Positions 39,032 to 48,715 are shown, numbered from the stretch's first letter. The stretch is DNA of 64,000 nucleotides from Nocardioides campestrisoli (GCF_013624435.2 NZ_CP061768.1:1136001-1200000); one strand, 5' to 3'. The notes: generated by a model from the letters alone, not told the origin. A program made the numbers and translations.

Positions 39032-41002
39032 ATGACCGACGACTCGCGTCCGGCCCACCCGGACGGGCATCCCCAGCCGTCCTCCCAGGACCAGCCCGAC
39101 CAGCACGCCGGGCACACGCCGCCCACCCAGGCAGCCGCGCGGGCGGCCCGACGCACCGGCGCCGCGCTGTCCCGGCTGGACTACCAGCGGCCGCGCTACC
39201 CGCACGACATCCACCCCGCGCTGGTCCCCGGGATCGCCATCGATGAGCAGCGGCGCCGCTACTCGGTCGATCGCGTGGTGCTCGGGATCGCGGGGGTGCT
39301 CACGGTGGCGTTCGTCGTCTGGGGGATCGCCGACCCCGACGGTGTCGGCGAGGTCGCCGGGACGGCGTACTCCTGGACGATGGAGAACCTGGGCTGGCTC
39401 TTCAACGCGGTCGCCACGATCGTCCTGGTCGCGCTGGTCGCTCTCTGCATCTCCCGCTACGGCGACATCCCGCTGGGCAAGGACGGGGAGACCCCCGAGT
39501 TCTCCACCTTCTCCTGGGTGGCGATGCTCTTCGCCGCCGGGCTCGGCATCGGGGTGATGTTCTGGGGCCCCTCGGAGCCGCTGACCTACTTCATCTCCCC
39601 GCCGCCGATGACCTCCGAGGCGGAGTCCGTCGAGGCGCTCCACCACGCGCTGGCCCAGACCTACTACCACTGGGGCGTCCACGCCTGGGCGATGTACGCC
39701 CTGGTCGGCGGCGCCGTGGCGTACGCGGCATACCGGCGCGGCCGCCCGCTGCTGATGTCGTCGATCTTCGAGCGGCTCTTCGGCCGCAGCCGCACCGAGG
39801 GCTGGGCCGGGCGCCTGGTCGACATCTTCGCGATCATCGCCACCCTGTTCGGCACCGCGGCAGCGCTGGGCATCGCGGCGCTCCAGATCGGCCAGGGCTT
39901 CGTGATCGTCAGCGGCGCCTCCGAGCTGACCAACACCGCGCTGGTCGCGATCATCGCCGTCCTGTCGGTCGGCTTCGTGATCTCCGCGGTCTCGGGTGTG
40001 GCCCGGGGGATCCGGATGCTGTCCAACCTCAACATCGTCCTGACGATCGGCTTCGCCGGGCTGGTCTTCCTGCTCGGGCCCACCCTGTTCCTGCTCAACC
40101 TGCTGCCGTCGGCGCTGATGGAGTACGTCGGCTCCTTCTTCGCGCTGATGGGCCGCTCCGCCTCGTGGGGCCAGGAGACGCTCGACTTCCAGTCCGCCTG
40201 GACCGTCTACTACTGGGCCTGGTGGATCTCCTGGTCGCCGTTCGTCGGCGTGTTCATCGCCCGGATCTCCCGAGGCCGGACGATCCGCCAGTTCCTGCTC
40301 GGCGTCATCCTCATCCCGTCCTCGCTGCTCTTCGTCGCCTACGGGATCATGGGCGGCACGGCGATCTCGATGTACCGCGACGGCGAGCCCGGCTTCAGCA
40401 CCGAGGTGAACCCGCCGGAGGTGCTCTTCGCCGTCGTCGACAACCTGCCGTTCGCCGGCTGGCTGCCGGTGCTGATCATGGTGATCCTGGGCATCTTCTT
40501 CATCACCGCGGCCGACTCCGCCTCGGTGGTCATGGGCATCCTCAGCACCCGCGGGTCCCAGTCCCCGCCGCGGACCGTGGTGGTCTTCTGGGGGCTGGTG
40601 ATGGCCGGGATCGCGGTCGTCATGCTGCTGCTCGGCGACGAGTCGGCGCTGCAGGGGCTCCAGTCGCTGGTGATCATCACCGCGGTGCCGTTCGCGGTGG
40701 TGATGCTGCTCGCCGTGGTCGCCTGGTTCCGCGAGCTGAGCACCGACCCGCACACCCTGCGGCGCCAGTACGCCGAGAACGCGGTGCGCAACGCGGTCGT
40801 CGCGGGCGTGGAGCGGTACGACGACGACTTCGGCCTCCAGGTCGTCCGGACGGGGCCCGGGGAGGGGGCGGGGGCCGGTGTCGACTCCGCGCACGCCGAC
40901 TACACCGAGTGGTACCAGCGCACCGACGAGGACGGCCGGCCGATCGGCTACGACTACGAGACGGGGGAGTGGGCCGACGGTCGGTCACCATCGTCCTCCT
41001 AG
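39032..41002 (+). CDS. BCCT-family (betaine/carnitine/choline) transporter
   Basis: 656 residues, twelve predicted helices. The hallmark tryptophan-rich segment YYWAWWISWSPFVGVFIA followed by RISRGRT is present, as is the Gly-rich helix MLFAAGLGIGVMFWG. The N-terminal ~70 residues are a cytoplasmic polar tail rich in Pro/His. The C-terminal ~90 residues (YEVxxx-type, acidic and Tyr-rich) are also cytoplasmic and may sense osmolarity as in BetP. The ATG at 39032 is chosen because the upstream in-frame stretch is Gly/Pro-rich non-coding sequence. Probably imports a compatible solute. Confidence 0.9.
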   Translation: MTDDSRPAHPDGHPQPSSQDQPDQHAGHTPPTQAAARAARRTGAALSRLDYQRPRYPHDIHPALVPGIAIDEQRRRYSVDRVVLGIAGVLTVAFVVWGIADPDGVGEVAGTAYSWTMENLGWLFNAVATIVLVALVALCISRYGDIPLGKDGETPEFSTFSWVAMLFAAGLGIGVMFWGPSEPLTYFISPPPMTSEAESVEALHHALAQTYYHWGVHAWAMYALVGGAVAYAAYRRGRPLLMSSIFERLFGRSRTEGWAGRLVDIFAIIATLFGTAAALGIAALQIGQGFVIVSGASELTNTALVAIIAVLSVGFVISAVSGVARGIRMLSNLNIVLTIGFAGLVFLLGPTLFLLNLLPSALMEYVGSFFALMGRSASWGQETLDFQSAWTVYYWAWWISWSPFVGVFIARISRGRTIRQFLLGVILIPSSLLFVAYGIMGGTAISMYRDGEPGFSTEVNPPEVLFAVVDNLPFAGWLPVLIMVILGIFFITAADSASVVMGILSTRGSQSPPRTVVVFWGLVMAGIAVVMLLLGDESALQGLQSLVIITAVPFAVVMLLAVVAWFRELSTDPHTLRRQYAENAVRNAVVAGVERYDDDFGLQVVRTGPGEGAGAGVDSAHADYTEWYQRTDEDGRPIGYDYETGEWADGRSPSSS

Positions 41003-41012
41003 CCTGTCCACC

Positions 41013-41648
41013 ATGACGCGTTATCTCACAGCTGTGCCCGTGGCACTGCTCCTTCTCCTGACCGGCTGCTCCTCCTCCGACGACAACGACGACAACGGCG
41101 ACAAGAGCGCCAAGGCCGGGAGCGAGACCACCACCTCCTCCTCCGAGGGACGCGTCGAGGTCGGCGGCGTCAGCTTCGAGCTGCCCGAGGACTGGACCAC
41201 GCTGGACGCGCAGGAGATGGCCGACGACGTCGGCGAGACCGACGAGATGAAGGAGGTCCAGGGTGCGCTCGGGATGAGCGACGCGCAGTTCGACAAGCTG
41301 ATGGACTCGGTCGACCTCTACGCCGTCACCGGTGAGGGCGCCAAGAACGGCTTCCTCGACAACGTCGTCGCCGTCGTCGTCCCGGGGTCGATGCCCAGCG
41401 ACACCCAGATCGAGTCCGAGATCCTGGCCCTCGAGGGCAAGGTGCAGTCCCTCGAGCGCGAGGAGACCGACGCGGGCGAGGTGGCGCGGATGGCCTACAC
41501 GATGCCCGCCGGGGCCGGCGAGGTGCAGGGTGAGGCGCTGAGCGTCGAGGTGGACGGCTCCGTGGTGAGCATCTCGGTGAGCACCCCCGACGCCGCCACC
41601 TCCGCCGAGGTGGCGGACCTGATCATGGAGACGATCAGCGAGGCCTGA
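41013..41648 (+). CDS. Small secreted lipoprotein, function unknown
   Basis: 211 residues. Signal and lipobox LLLLLTGC at residues 12-19 are followed by a Ser/Asp-rich linker and a globular domain (VEVGGVSFELPEDWTTL, ending VADLIMETI) that resembles the LpqN/photosystem-like fold of small actinobacterial lipoproteins. TAGCCT at 41000-41005, overlapping the end of the BCCT gene, lies 7 nt before the ATG. No partner is obvious. Strong terminator follows. Confidence 0.8.
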   Translation: MTRYLTAVPVALLLLLTGCSSSDDNDDNGDKSAKAGSETTTSSSEGRVEVGGVSFELPEDWTTLDAQEMADDVGETDEMKEVQGALGMSDAQFDKLMDSVDLYAVTGEGAKNGFLDNVVAVVVPGSMPSDTQIESEILALEGKVQSLEREETDAGEVARMAYTMPAGAGEVQGEALSVEVDGSVVSISVSTPDAATSAEVADLIMETISEA

Positions 41649-41680
41649 CCGGCCCCGCCCCGCAGTCTCCGCAGACCATC

Positions 41681-41713
41681 GAGCCCGCCGACCCGACCCG
41701 GGTCGGCGGGCTC
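41681..41713. terminator. Strong bidirectional hairpin terminator
   Basis: A perfect 14-bp stem, GAGCCCGCCGACCC 41681-41694 with GGGTCGGCGGGCTC 41700-41713, and a 5-nt loop, between convergent genes ending at 41648 (+) and 41736 (-). TGTCGTT follows on the plus strand. Confidence 0.88.
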
Positions 41714-41735
41714 TGTCGTTCCAGTCCTGTCGGCC

Positions 41736-42170
41736 TCAGGCGCGCTCGAGCAGGAAGACCGGGATCTCCCGGTCGGTCTTCTCGGCATATCCCGCGTACG
41801 GCGGGAAGGCGTCCACCGCGCGCTCCCACCAGGCGGCGCGCTCGTCGCCCTCGGCCAGCCGGGCGACGTACTCGTGCTTCTCGGCGCCGTCCTGCAGGTC
41901 CACGTGCGGGTCCGCGACGAAGTTGTGGAACCACGCCGGGTGCTCCGGCGCTCCGCCCTGGGAGGCCACCGCGGCGTAGACGCCCTCGTGCTCGACCCGC
42001 ATCACCGGGTTTTTCCGCAGCCTGCCCGACCGGGCCCCGCGCGAGGTGATGACGACGATCGGCCGGTCCATGATCGTGTTGCCCTCGGCGCCGTCGGTCG
42101 CCTCGTACAGCGCGACCTGCTCGCGGACCCACGTGCTCGGGCTCGGTTCGTACTCTCCCTGGAGTGCCAT
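41736..42170 (-). CDS. Deazaflavin (F420)-dependent nitroreductase-family protein
   Basis: 144 residues starting at the ATG at 42170. The split-barrel DDN-type fold is marked by IVVITSRGARSGRLRKNPVM, YAAVASQGGAPEHPAWFHNF, VDLQDG and WWERAVDAFPPYAGYAEKT. Family members use reduced F420 to act on varied substrates, including nitroimidazoles. The cofactor is an inference from the family. It is alone, between a terminator and a divergent hydrolase. Confidence 0.88.
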   Translation of the reverse strand: MALQGEYEPSPSTWVREQVALYEATDGAEGNTIMDRPIVVITSRGARSGRLRKNPVMRVEHEGVYAAVASQGGAPEHPAWFHNFVADPHVDLQDGAEKHEYVARLAEGDERAAWWERAVDAFPPYAGYAEKTDREIPVFLLERA

Positions 42171-42283
42171 GGGTCCATCCCAGCACGCGGGCGGGCACCC
42201 CTGCACGTGTCTCGGGTCACCTCGCGGGTGGCACCGGGACCGCTACGGTGGGCGGAGGTCCGGAACCGGAGAGAGGCGGCTCG

Positions 42284-43174
42284 ATGCAACGCCCTGTGCC
42301 CCGCACGATCACGCTGCACGGCCACGAGCTCTCCTACGTCGACAGCGGCGAGGGTGCCCCCGTCCTGTTCATCCACGGCATCCTCGGCTCGCGCGGCCAG
42401 TGGAACCGGCTGATCGACCGGATCCACGACGACCAGCGGGTGATCGTCCCGGACCTCTTCGGGCACGGCGAGTCGGCCAAGCCGCTCGGCGACTACTCGC
42501 TGAGCTCGCACGCGGCCACGCTCCGCGACCTCCTCGACCGGCTCGGGGTGGAGCGGGTGACCCTGGTCGGGCACTCGCTGGGCGGCGGCATCGCGATGCA
42601 GTTCTACTACCTCTTCCCCGAGCGGGTGGAGCGGCTGGTCCTGGTCGCCAGTGGCGGCCTGGGGCGCGAGGTCAGCCCGCTGCTGCGGGCCGCCACCCTG
42701 CCCGGCGCCGAGCAGGTGCTGGGGGTCGCCGCCTCCGCCTGGCTGCTGGGCCGGCTCGAGGACGTCGGCGGCGCCGCGCGCAGGGTCGGCTGGAAGCCGG
42801 GCGCCGACGTCACCGCCGTCTGGAAGGGGTTCACCTCGCTCAACGACCGGGAGAGCCGCCGCGCGTTCCTCTCCACCACCCGGGCCGTGATCGACCTCGG
42901 CGGCCAGACGATCAGCGCCCACGACCACCTCGAGGACGTCGACCCGGTGCCCACCCTGATCGTCTGGGGCTCCCGGGACCGGATGATCCCCGTCTTCCAC
43001 GCGCTCAAGGCCCAGGAGTCGGTGCCCGACTGCCGGGTGGTGCTCTTCGAGGGCGCGGGGCACTTCCCGCACCTCGACGACCCCGACCGGTTCGCCGAGG
43101 TGCTGCGCGACTTCATCGCCACCACCGATCCCGCCCCCGTCGTGCGCGCCCGGGCCGCCCGGGACGCGGGCTGA
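42284..43174 (+). CDS. Alpha/beta-fold hydrolase
   Basis: 296 residues; GAGAGAGG precedes the ATG at 42284 and a TACGGT -10-like box lies at 42244-42249. HG-x oxyanion motif FIHGILGSRGQWN, nucleophile elbow VGHSLGGGIAM (Ser near 98), acid in WGSRDRMIP and His in GAGHFPHLDDP complete the triad. It resembles epoxide hydrolase/haloperoxidase-type hydrolases. Substrate unknown. It precedes a GNAT gene by 10 bp and may be co-transcribed with it. Confidence 0.87.
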   Translation: MQRPVPRTITLHGHELSYVDSGEGAPVLFIHGILGSRGQWNRLIDRIHDDQRVIVPDLFGHGESAKPLGDYSLSSHAATLRDLLDRLGVERVTLVGHSLGGGIAMQFYYLFPERVERLVLVASGGLGREVSPLLRAATLPGAEQVLGVAASAWLLGRLEDVGGAARRVGWKPGADVTAVWKGFTSLNDRESRRAFLSTTRAVIDLGGQTISAHDHLEDVDPVPTLIVWGSRDRMIPVFHALKAQESVPDCRVVLFEGAGHFPHLDDPDRFAEVLRDFIATTDPAPVVRARAARDAG

Positions 43175-43184
43175 GCGAACGCCG

Positions 43185-43691
43185 ATGACCCAGGAGACCG
43201 GTCCGGTCGTGGTCCCGGCGCGCGCGGACGAGCCGGCGGTCCTGGCGCTGCTCGCCGACTACGCCGAGGAGCTGGCCGCCCGGGGCATCGTGCTCCACCA
43301 GGACGAGGGCGGGTCCGTCACGCCCGAGGAGATGGCGCCGCCGCGGGGGGCCTTCCACGTGGTGACCCTCGGCGGCCGGCCGGTGGCGTGCGGGGGAGTG
43401 CGGCTCCTGGACCCCGGGACCGCCGAGGTGAAGCGGATGTACGTCGCCCCCACCGCCCGCCGGCGCGGGGTGGCGCGCACGCTGCTCGGCCGGCTCGAGC
43501 AGGACGCCCGCGACCTCGGCTGCTCCGCCGTGCGCCTGGACACCGGCCCGGGGATGGACGCGGCGATCACGCTCTACCGGGCGAGCGGGTACCGGGAGAT
43601 CGACGACTACAACGGCAACCCGCACGCGGGCCACTGGTTCGAGAAGGCGCTGGCTCGACAAGGCGTTCCAGCCGACCGGCTCGTAGACTGA
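43185..43691 (+). CDS. GNAT-family N-acetyltransferase
   Basis: 168 residues. The acetyl-CoA-binding core is RMYVAPTARRRGVARTLLGR (motif A, with the Arg/Gln-x-x-Gly-x-Gly/Ala pyrophosphate loop), followed by LDTGPGMDAAITLYRASGYR (motif B). The N-terminus is a typical splayed beta start. Substrate unknown. The stop region also contains the TAGACT box (43684-43689) of the following prfC gene. Confidence 0.87.
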   Translation: MTQETGPVVVPARADEPAVLALLADYAEELAARGIVLHQDEGGSVTPEEMAPPRGAFHVVTLGGRPVACGGVRLLDPGTAEVKRMYVAPTARRRGVARTLLGRLEQDARDLGCSAVRLDTGPGMDAAITLYRASGYREIDDYNGNPHAGHWFEKALARQGVPADRLVD

Positions 43692-43740
43692 CCGGCGGCC
43701 CGCGGTGCCAGCCGCGGTTCACCCGACGATCCAGGACCCC

Positions 43741-45399
43741 GTGACTTCCTCGCCCACCGCACCCCAGACCCAGCACCCGACGACCCAGCACCCGACGACC
43801 CAGCAGGACGTACGCCGCGAAGCGTCGCGACGCCGTACGTTCGCGGTGATCAGCCACCCGGACGCCGGAAAGTCGACGCTCACCGAGGCGCTGGCACTGC
43901 ACGCGCAGGTGATCAACCAGGCCGGTGCGGTGCACGGCAAGGCCGGGCGCCGGGCGACGGTCTCGGACTGGATGGAGATGGAGCAGGAGCGCGGCATCTC
44001 CATCACCTCCGCGGCGCTGCAGTTCGCCTACGAGGACCAGGTGATCAACCTGGTCGACACCCCCGGCCACTCCGACTTCTCCGAGGACACCTACCGGGTG
44101 CTCTCCGCGGTCGACGCGGCGGTGATGCTGGTCGACGCCGCCAAGGGGCTCGAGCCGCAGACGCTCAAGCTGTTCCGGGTCTGCAAGGCCCGCGGCCTGC
44201 CGGTGATCACGGTGATCAACAAGTGGGACCGTCCCGGTCTGGACCCGCTCGAGCTGCTGGAGCAGATCCAGGACCAGATCAAGCTCGTCCCCACCCCGCT
44301 GACCTGGCCGGTCGGCATCGCCGGGGACTTCCGCGGCGTCCTCGAGCGGCGTACCGGCGACTACGTGGCCTTCACCCGGACCGCCGGGGGAGCGACCCGG
44401 GCGCCGGAGGAGCGGATGGACGCCGAGGCCGCCGCCGCGCGTGAGGGCGACGTCTGGGAGACGGCGCTCGAGGAGTCGGACCTGCTCGCCTCCGACGGGG
44501 CCGACCACGACCAGGACCTGTTCCTCAGCGGCTTCACCACCCCGGTCCTCTTCGCCTCGGCCATCTCCAACTTCGGGGTCTCCAGCATCCTGCGCACCCT
44601 GGTGGAGCTGGCCCCCTCCGCGGTCCCGTTCCGGCACGGGGAGCCCGGCGAGGACGGCAGGCCGGCGCAGGTGCGCGAGGTGGACGCGCCGTTCAGCGCC
44701 TTCGTCTTCAAGGTGCAGGCCGGGATGAACACCCAGCACCGAGACCGGGTCGCGTTCGCGCGGGTCTGCTCCGGCGTCTTCGAGCGCGGGATGGTGGTCA
44801 CCCACGCCCAGACCGGGCGGCCGTTCGCGACCAAGTACGCCCAGGCCATCTTCGGTGCCGAGCGGGCGGTCCTCGACACCGCCTTCCCCGGCGACATCAT
44901 CGGCCTGGTCAACGCCAACGCGCTGAAGATCGGCGACACCATCTACGTCGACGAGCCGGTGACGTACCCGCCGATCGCCACCTTCGCCCCCGAGCACTTC
45001 GCGGTGGCCACGGCCAAGGACAGCGGCCGGTTCAAGCAGTTCCGCAAGGGCATCGAGCAGCTCGACTCCGAGGGCGTGGTCCAGGTGCTCCGCTCGGACC
45101 TGCGCGGGGCCCAGTCGCCGGTGCTCGCCGCGGTGGGCCCGATGCAGTTCGAGGTCGCGCAGGCCCGGATGGAGAGCGAGTTCGGCGCGGCCATCCGGCT
45201 GGAGCGGCTCGGCTACACCCAGGCCCGTCGCACCGACGCCGCCTCAGCCCCCGCCCTGGCCTCGGTCCGCGGCGTCGAGGTGATGGAGCGCAGCGACGGG
45301 ACGCCGCTGGTGCTGGCGCCGGACAAGTGGCGGATCACCGTGATCGAGCGCGACCACCCCGAGCTCACCCTCGAGCCGCTGATCGCAGGCGACCAGTGA
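43741..45399 (+). CDS. prfC: Peptide chain release factor 3
   Basis: 552 residues. The N-terminal GTPase domain carries G1 HPDAGKSTL, G2 ERGISITS, G3 DTPGHSDF and G4 NKWDRP. These are followed by EF-G-like domains II and III with FVFKVQAGMNTQHRDRVAF and GPMQFEVAQARM, diagnostic of RF3. RF3 recycles RF1/RF2 after peptide release. The GTG at 43741 is chosen; an in-frame GTG at 43705 is 15 nt after the TAGACT box and is possible. The first ~30 residues are not family core and contain a QHPTT tandem repeat. Its 3' end overlaps the convergent ATP-grasp gene by 35 bases. Confidence 0.93.
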   Translation: MTSSPTAPQTQHPTTQHPTTQQDVRREASRRRTFAVISHPDAGKSTLTEALALHAQVINQAGAVHGKAGRRATVSDWMEMEQERGISITSAALQFAYEDQVINLVDTPGHSDFSEDTYRVLSAVDAAVMLVDAAKGLEPQTLKLFRVCKARGLPVITVINKWDRPGLDPLELLEQIQDQIKLVPTPLTWPVGIAGDFRGVLERRTGDYVAFTRTAGGATRAPEERMDAEAAAAREGDVWETALEESDLLASDGADHDQDLFLSGFTTPVLFASAISNFGVSSILRTLVELAPSAVPFRHGEPGEDGRPAQVREVDAPFSAFVFKVQAGMNTQHRDRVAFARVCSGVFERGMVVTHAQTGRPFATKYAQAIFGAERAVLDTAFPGDIIGLVNANALKIGDTIYVDEPVTYPPIATFAPEHFAVATAKDSGRFKQFRKGIEQLDSEGVVQVLRSDLRGAQSPVLAAVGPMQFEVAQARMESEFGAAIRLERLGYTQARRTDAASAPALASVRGVEVMERSDGTPLVLAPDKWRITVIERDHPELTLEPLIAGDQ

Positions 45400-46231
45400 C
45401 CACGTCGGCGAACCGCTCCGCGTTGGCCGGGACCAGGTCGAGGTAGAGGCCGGGCTCGATCAGCTCGAGCTCGCTGACCACCCAGGCGTCGGCCAGCAGC
45501 ATCATGTCCACCCGGGCGTACGCCGGCTCGGTCCCGAGCAGGTCGCCTGCCGCGCGCACGGCCTTCTCGGCCAGCGCCCCCCGGTCGGCGTCCAGGGGCG
45601 CCGGGCGGGAGCTGCCGCCGTACAGCTCGTGCACCCGGATCTCCTCGCCGCCGGCCACCTTGTCCACCTGGGTGGCGGCGACGCCCGCGAAGACGTAGAC
45701 GGAGCTCTCCCCGGTGGTCCGCACCGACTCGACCAGGGGCTGCACGACCCAGGGGGCCGCGGTCAGCCCTTCGAGGCGCTCGTCGGCGACGCTGCCGGCC
45801 AGCACCACCCCGACGCCGCCGGCGCCGGTCCGCGGCTTGATCACCACGGTGCCCCACCGCTCGGTGGCGGACGCGAGGCCCTCGACCAGGGTGGCGTCGT
45901 CCAGCAGCTCGGTGGGCACCACCGGGACGAGCTCGCCCAGGGGCAGCAGATAGCTCTTGTCGGCGTTCCAGGCGATGGTGTCGGCGTCGTTGAGCAGCGG
46001 CGTCACCGCGGCCACCCGCCGGGTCCAGGCCAGGAACTCGGCGCAGCGGCGCTGGTAGTCCCAGGTGGAACGGACGACCACCAGGTCGGCCGCGGCCCAG
46101 TCCACGGCGGGGTCGTCCCAGCGCACCCAGCGGGCGGTGACACCGCGGTCGGCCAGGGCCGCGAGGAGGCGCTCGCCGCCGGGCTCGCCGTCGGGCATCA
46201 GGGTGAAGGTCGCGAGGAGGACGTCGGTCAC
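45365..46231 (-). CDS. ATP-grasp-domain protein
   Basis: 288 residues, GTG start at 46231 with TAGGGT (complement of 46239-46244) 7 nt upstream. The ATP-grasp fold shows VVVRSTWDYQRR, WNADKSYLLPL with the nucleotide-binding Lys, VVIKPRTGAGGVGVVL (the grasp loop), WVVQPLVESV and the metal-binding end YARVDMMLL with ELELIEPGLYL. It resembles RimK/glutathione-synthase-like ligases annotated only as hypothetical in actinobacteria. Substrates unknown. Confidence 0.82.
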   Translation of the reverse strand: MTDVLLATFTLMPDGEPGGERLLAALADRGVTARWVRWDDPAVDWAAADLVVVRSTWDYQRRCAEFLAWTRRVAAVTPLLNDADTIAWNADKSYLLPLGELVPVVPTELLDDATLVEGLASATERWGTVVIKPRTGAGGVGVVLAGSVADERLEGLTAAPWVVQPLVESVRTTGESSVYVFAGVAATQVDKVAGGEEIRVHELYGGSSRPAPLDADRGALAEKAVRAAGDLLGTEPAYARVDMMLLADAWVVSELELIEPGLYLDLVPANAERFADVVTGRLRSAARG

Positions 46232-46252
46232 CCGCGCGACCCTACGGCGTGG

Positions 46253-46299
46253 GCCACCACCCGGCCACGAGGATCGTGGGATCGCGGCCGGGTGGTGGC
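46253..46299 (-). terminator. Long hairpin downstream of the SNF2 gene
   Basis: GCCACCACCCGGCC 46253-46266 pairs perfectly with GGCCGGGTGGTGGC 46286-46299, with a 19-nt loop. It lies 24 nt after the SNF2 stop and just before the ATP-grasp promoter. Confidence 0.75.
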
Positions 46300-46323
46300 G
46301 GAGACGTCAGCGAGAAGCCGCGC

Positions 46324-48459
46324 TCAGCGGCGCCGCTTGCGCAGGGCCTCGGTGAGCAGCGTGACCATCGCCTCGACCTGGATGTCGGCCGACGCGGTGA
46401 CCTCCTCGTCGGAGCCGTCCAGGGCCCGGGCCGCGAGGCCCGCCTTGGAGTCGATCAGCTCGGCGATCCGGGTGTCGATGGTCTGCGCGGCGATGATCCG
46501 CCAGGCCGTCACCGGCTCCTCCTGACCGATCCGGTGCACCCGGTCGATCGCCTGCGTCTGCTCCGCGTCGGTCCACGAGAGCTCCGCCAGCACCACGTTG
46601 GAGGCGACCTGCAGGTTGAGGCCGACCCCGGCCGCGGTCAACGAGCAGACCACGATCTCGACCTCCGGGTCGTTGACGAAGGAGTCGATCGCCGCCTCCC
46701 GCGCCTTCGGGGTCTGGTTGCCGCGGATCGAGGAGTAGCCGATGCCGCGCTGGGCGAAGAGCTCCTCGCAGGCGTCCATCACGTCGACGTGCTTGGCGAA
46801 GACCACGACCTTGCCGACGCTGCGGGCCAGCTGGGCGGCGTAGTCGGCGGCCAGCGGGGCCTTGGCGGTGCCGATCCGGCGGATCATCGAGAAGACGTTC
46901 TCGCCCGAGGCGTTGTCGTCGGTCTCGTCGCGCTCCCACTCCGCGACCCGGCGTACCAGCTCCTCGTCGATCCCCGGGACGCGCTTGTCCTCGTCGCGGG
47001 CGGCCATCACCCGGTCGTACCGCTCGACCAGGCGGCGGGCGAGCTCGCGCTCGGCGGCCCGGATCGAGCGGCCGGCCTCGTCGTCGAGCTCGACCGGGAT
47101 GTCGGCGATCCGGCGGGCCGGGATGTCGGCGGCCACGTCGACCTTGCGGCGACGCACGATGCCCATGTCGACCACCGCACGGCGGGCGGAGGGGTAGAAC
47201 GCCTTGTCCTCCGGGGTCAGGCCGGTCTCCTCGAGCCGGGCCATGAGCTCGGAGAGCGGCCGCTTCTCGTCGATCCAGCCGAGGAACTGCCAGATCGAGG
47301 TGAAGTCCTCGATGTCGTTGATCAGCGGGGTGCCGGTGAGCGCCATCATCAGCGGGCGGACGGTGCGCTCGCGGATCCGGTCGGCCAGGCCCAGCACGTG
47401 CTGGGAGCGCTGCGACTTCCGGTTCTTGATGAAGTGCGCCTCGTCGACGACCATCCCCTTGAAGCCGAGGTCGCCGAGCCAGCCGACGTGCCGGTCGAGC
47501 ACCTCGTAGTTGACGATCACGATGTCGGCGAAGCCGTCGATGTCGTGCCCGTCGCCGTGGATGACCGTGGCCTTGTGCCGGGGCACCCAGCGCACGGCCT
47601 CGCGCGCCCAGTTGGTCTTGACCACGTTGGGCACGACCACCAGCAGCGGGAACGCGTCGGCCGCCTGGGCGGCGAGCAGCGCCTGGGCGGTCTTGCCCAG
47701 GCCGGGCTCGTCGGCGAGCAGGAAGGTGCGGTGCCCCTCCTTGACCGAGGCGACCAGCTGCGCCTGGTGGCGCATCATCTCCAGCCCGTCGCGGGTCCGG
47801 CGGTCGCGCGGGTCGGGCATCTCCAGGCAGGCGGGCGCCCCGTTGGCCAGCTCGAAGGAGCGCAGCAGCGGGCCGATCAGCTCCCAGTTGGCCAGACGGT
47901 GGGTCTTGGGCTCGAGCCGCATCGCGGCACCGGCGAAGTCGGGCACCTGGAACGGGTGGGCGAGCTGGCGGGCGATCACCGACTGCGGGATCACCCGGCG
48001 CTCGGGGACGGTGGCGACGGCGTCACCCTCGGAGGCGGCCTGCTCCGGCTCGTCCTCCACCTCGAGGCCGGCGGCCTCGATCATCTTGCGGCGCAGGGTG
48101 CGGGCGGCCTCGGAGACCTCGGCGTCCTCGGCGAGCAGGGCCAGCAGGCTGGTGTCGCGGGCCGCGGTCTTGGCCAGGATGGTGGCCACCCCGTCGAGCC
48201 GCTTGAGCTGCTCGGCGCGCTGGGTCTCGGTCGTCTCGGCGTCCGCCTTGACCCGGTTCCGCTCCTCGCGCACCAGCAGCGCCACCACCTGGAAGCGCGT
48301 GCGGGCGGAGGGGGAGACCCGGCCGCGCTGGGCCTCGGCCTCGATCTCGCGCACGGCGCGGGCGAGCACAGGGATGATCCCCTCGTTGTCGAGGCGACGA
48401 GTACGTCGGGGACGCCGGTTGCCGCGCGCGCGCGTCGCGGACTTGGTCTGGCCGGACAA
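46324..48459 (-). CDS. SNF2/SWI2-family DEAH helicase-like ATPase
   Basis: 711 residues from a TTG at 48459, chosen because AGGAGG lies 3 nt upstream and the frame before it is unlike coding sequence. The N-terminal ~170 residues are helical and basic. The ATPase motor has Walker A LADEPGLGKTAQALL, the DEAH box VVDEAHFIKN, motif III LTGTPLIN and C-terminal motifs VVFAKHVDVMD, CSLTAAGVGLNL and IDRVHRIGQEEPV. Such single-polypeptide SNF2 proteins translocate on DNA or remodel RNA polymerase/DNA complexes. No methyltransferase or nuclease is adjacent, so nothing ties it to a defence system. Confidence 0.88.
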   Translation of the reverse strand: MSGQTKSATRARGNRRPRRTRRLDNEGIIPVLARAVREIEAEAQRGRVSPSARTRFQVVALLVREERNRVKADAETTETQRAEQLKRLDGVATILAKTAARDTSLLALLAEDAEVSEAARTLRRKMIEAAGLEVEDEPEQAASEGDAVATVPERRVIPQSVIARQLAHPFQVPDFAGAAMRLEPKTHRLANWELIGPLLRSFELANGAPACLEMPDPRDRRTRDGLEMMRHQAQLVASVKEGHRTFLLADEPGLGKTAQALLAAQAADAFPLLVVVPNVVKTNWAREAVRWVPRHKATVIHGDGHDIDGFADIVIVNYEVLDRHVGWLGDLGFKGMVVDEAHFIKNRKSQRSQHVLGLADRIRERTVRPLMMALTGTPLINDIEDFTSIWQFLGWIDEKRPLSELMARLEETGLTPEDKAFYPSARRAVVDMGIVRRRKVDVAADIPARRIADIPVELDDEAGRSIRAAERELARRLVERYDRVMAARDEDKRVPGIDEELVRRVAEWERDETDDNASGENVFSMIRRIGTAKAPLAADYAAQLARSVGKVVVFAKHVDVMDACEELFAQRGIGYSSIRGNQTPKAREAAIDSFVNDPEVEIVVCSLTAAGVGLNLQVASNVVLAELSWTDAEQTQAIDRVHRIGQEEPVTAWRIIAAQTIDTRIAELIDSKAGLAARALDGSDEEVTASADIQVEAMVTLLTEALRKRRR

Positions 48460-48715
48460 GTTCCTCCTCGTCGGCACCGTCGGGACTCCCACCCGGGGCA
48501 CCGAGGCGTGGTCTCGGTGGGGCACGACCCGTGAGCGGAGTCGGCACCTGCGACCACTGGCCGGCTGGACGCCGTCAAGAGGAGGCGAGGAGCAGAGGAG
48601 CGAGGCGCAGAGGCGACGCTGCTGACAAGAGACTCCGGGGTCGTGCTGGACACAGCCTAGCGCGCCGAACGGCCATGTCCCAGATCCGGTCGGTCGTGTC
48701 CGCCGGTCGTGCTGG

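Noticed and set aside
37595..40894. A 1099-codon minus-strand open frame opposite the oxygenase and BCCT genes
   Set aside because: Same shadow effect; the plus strand has a Tat signal and the BCCT signature.
46324..48459. SNF2 gene as part of a DISARM-like or other defence system
   Set aside because: No methyltransferase, phospholipase D or nuclease partner lies beside it; the neighbours are unrelated chromosomal genes.
46249..48534. A 761-codon plus-strand frame opposite the SNF2 gene
   Set aside because: Repetitive Gly/Asp/Val composition without motifs; the helicase motifs are on the minus strand.
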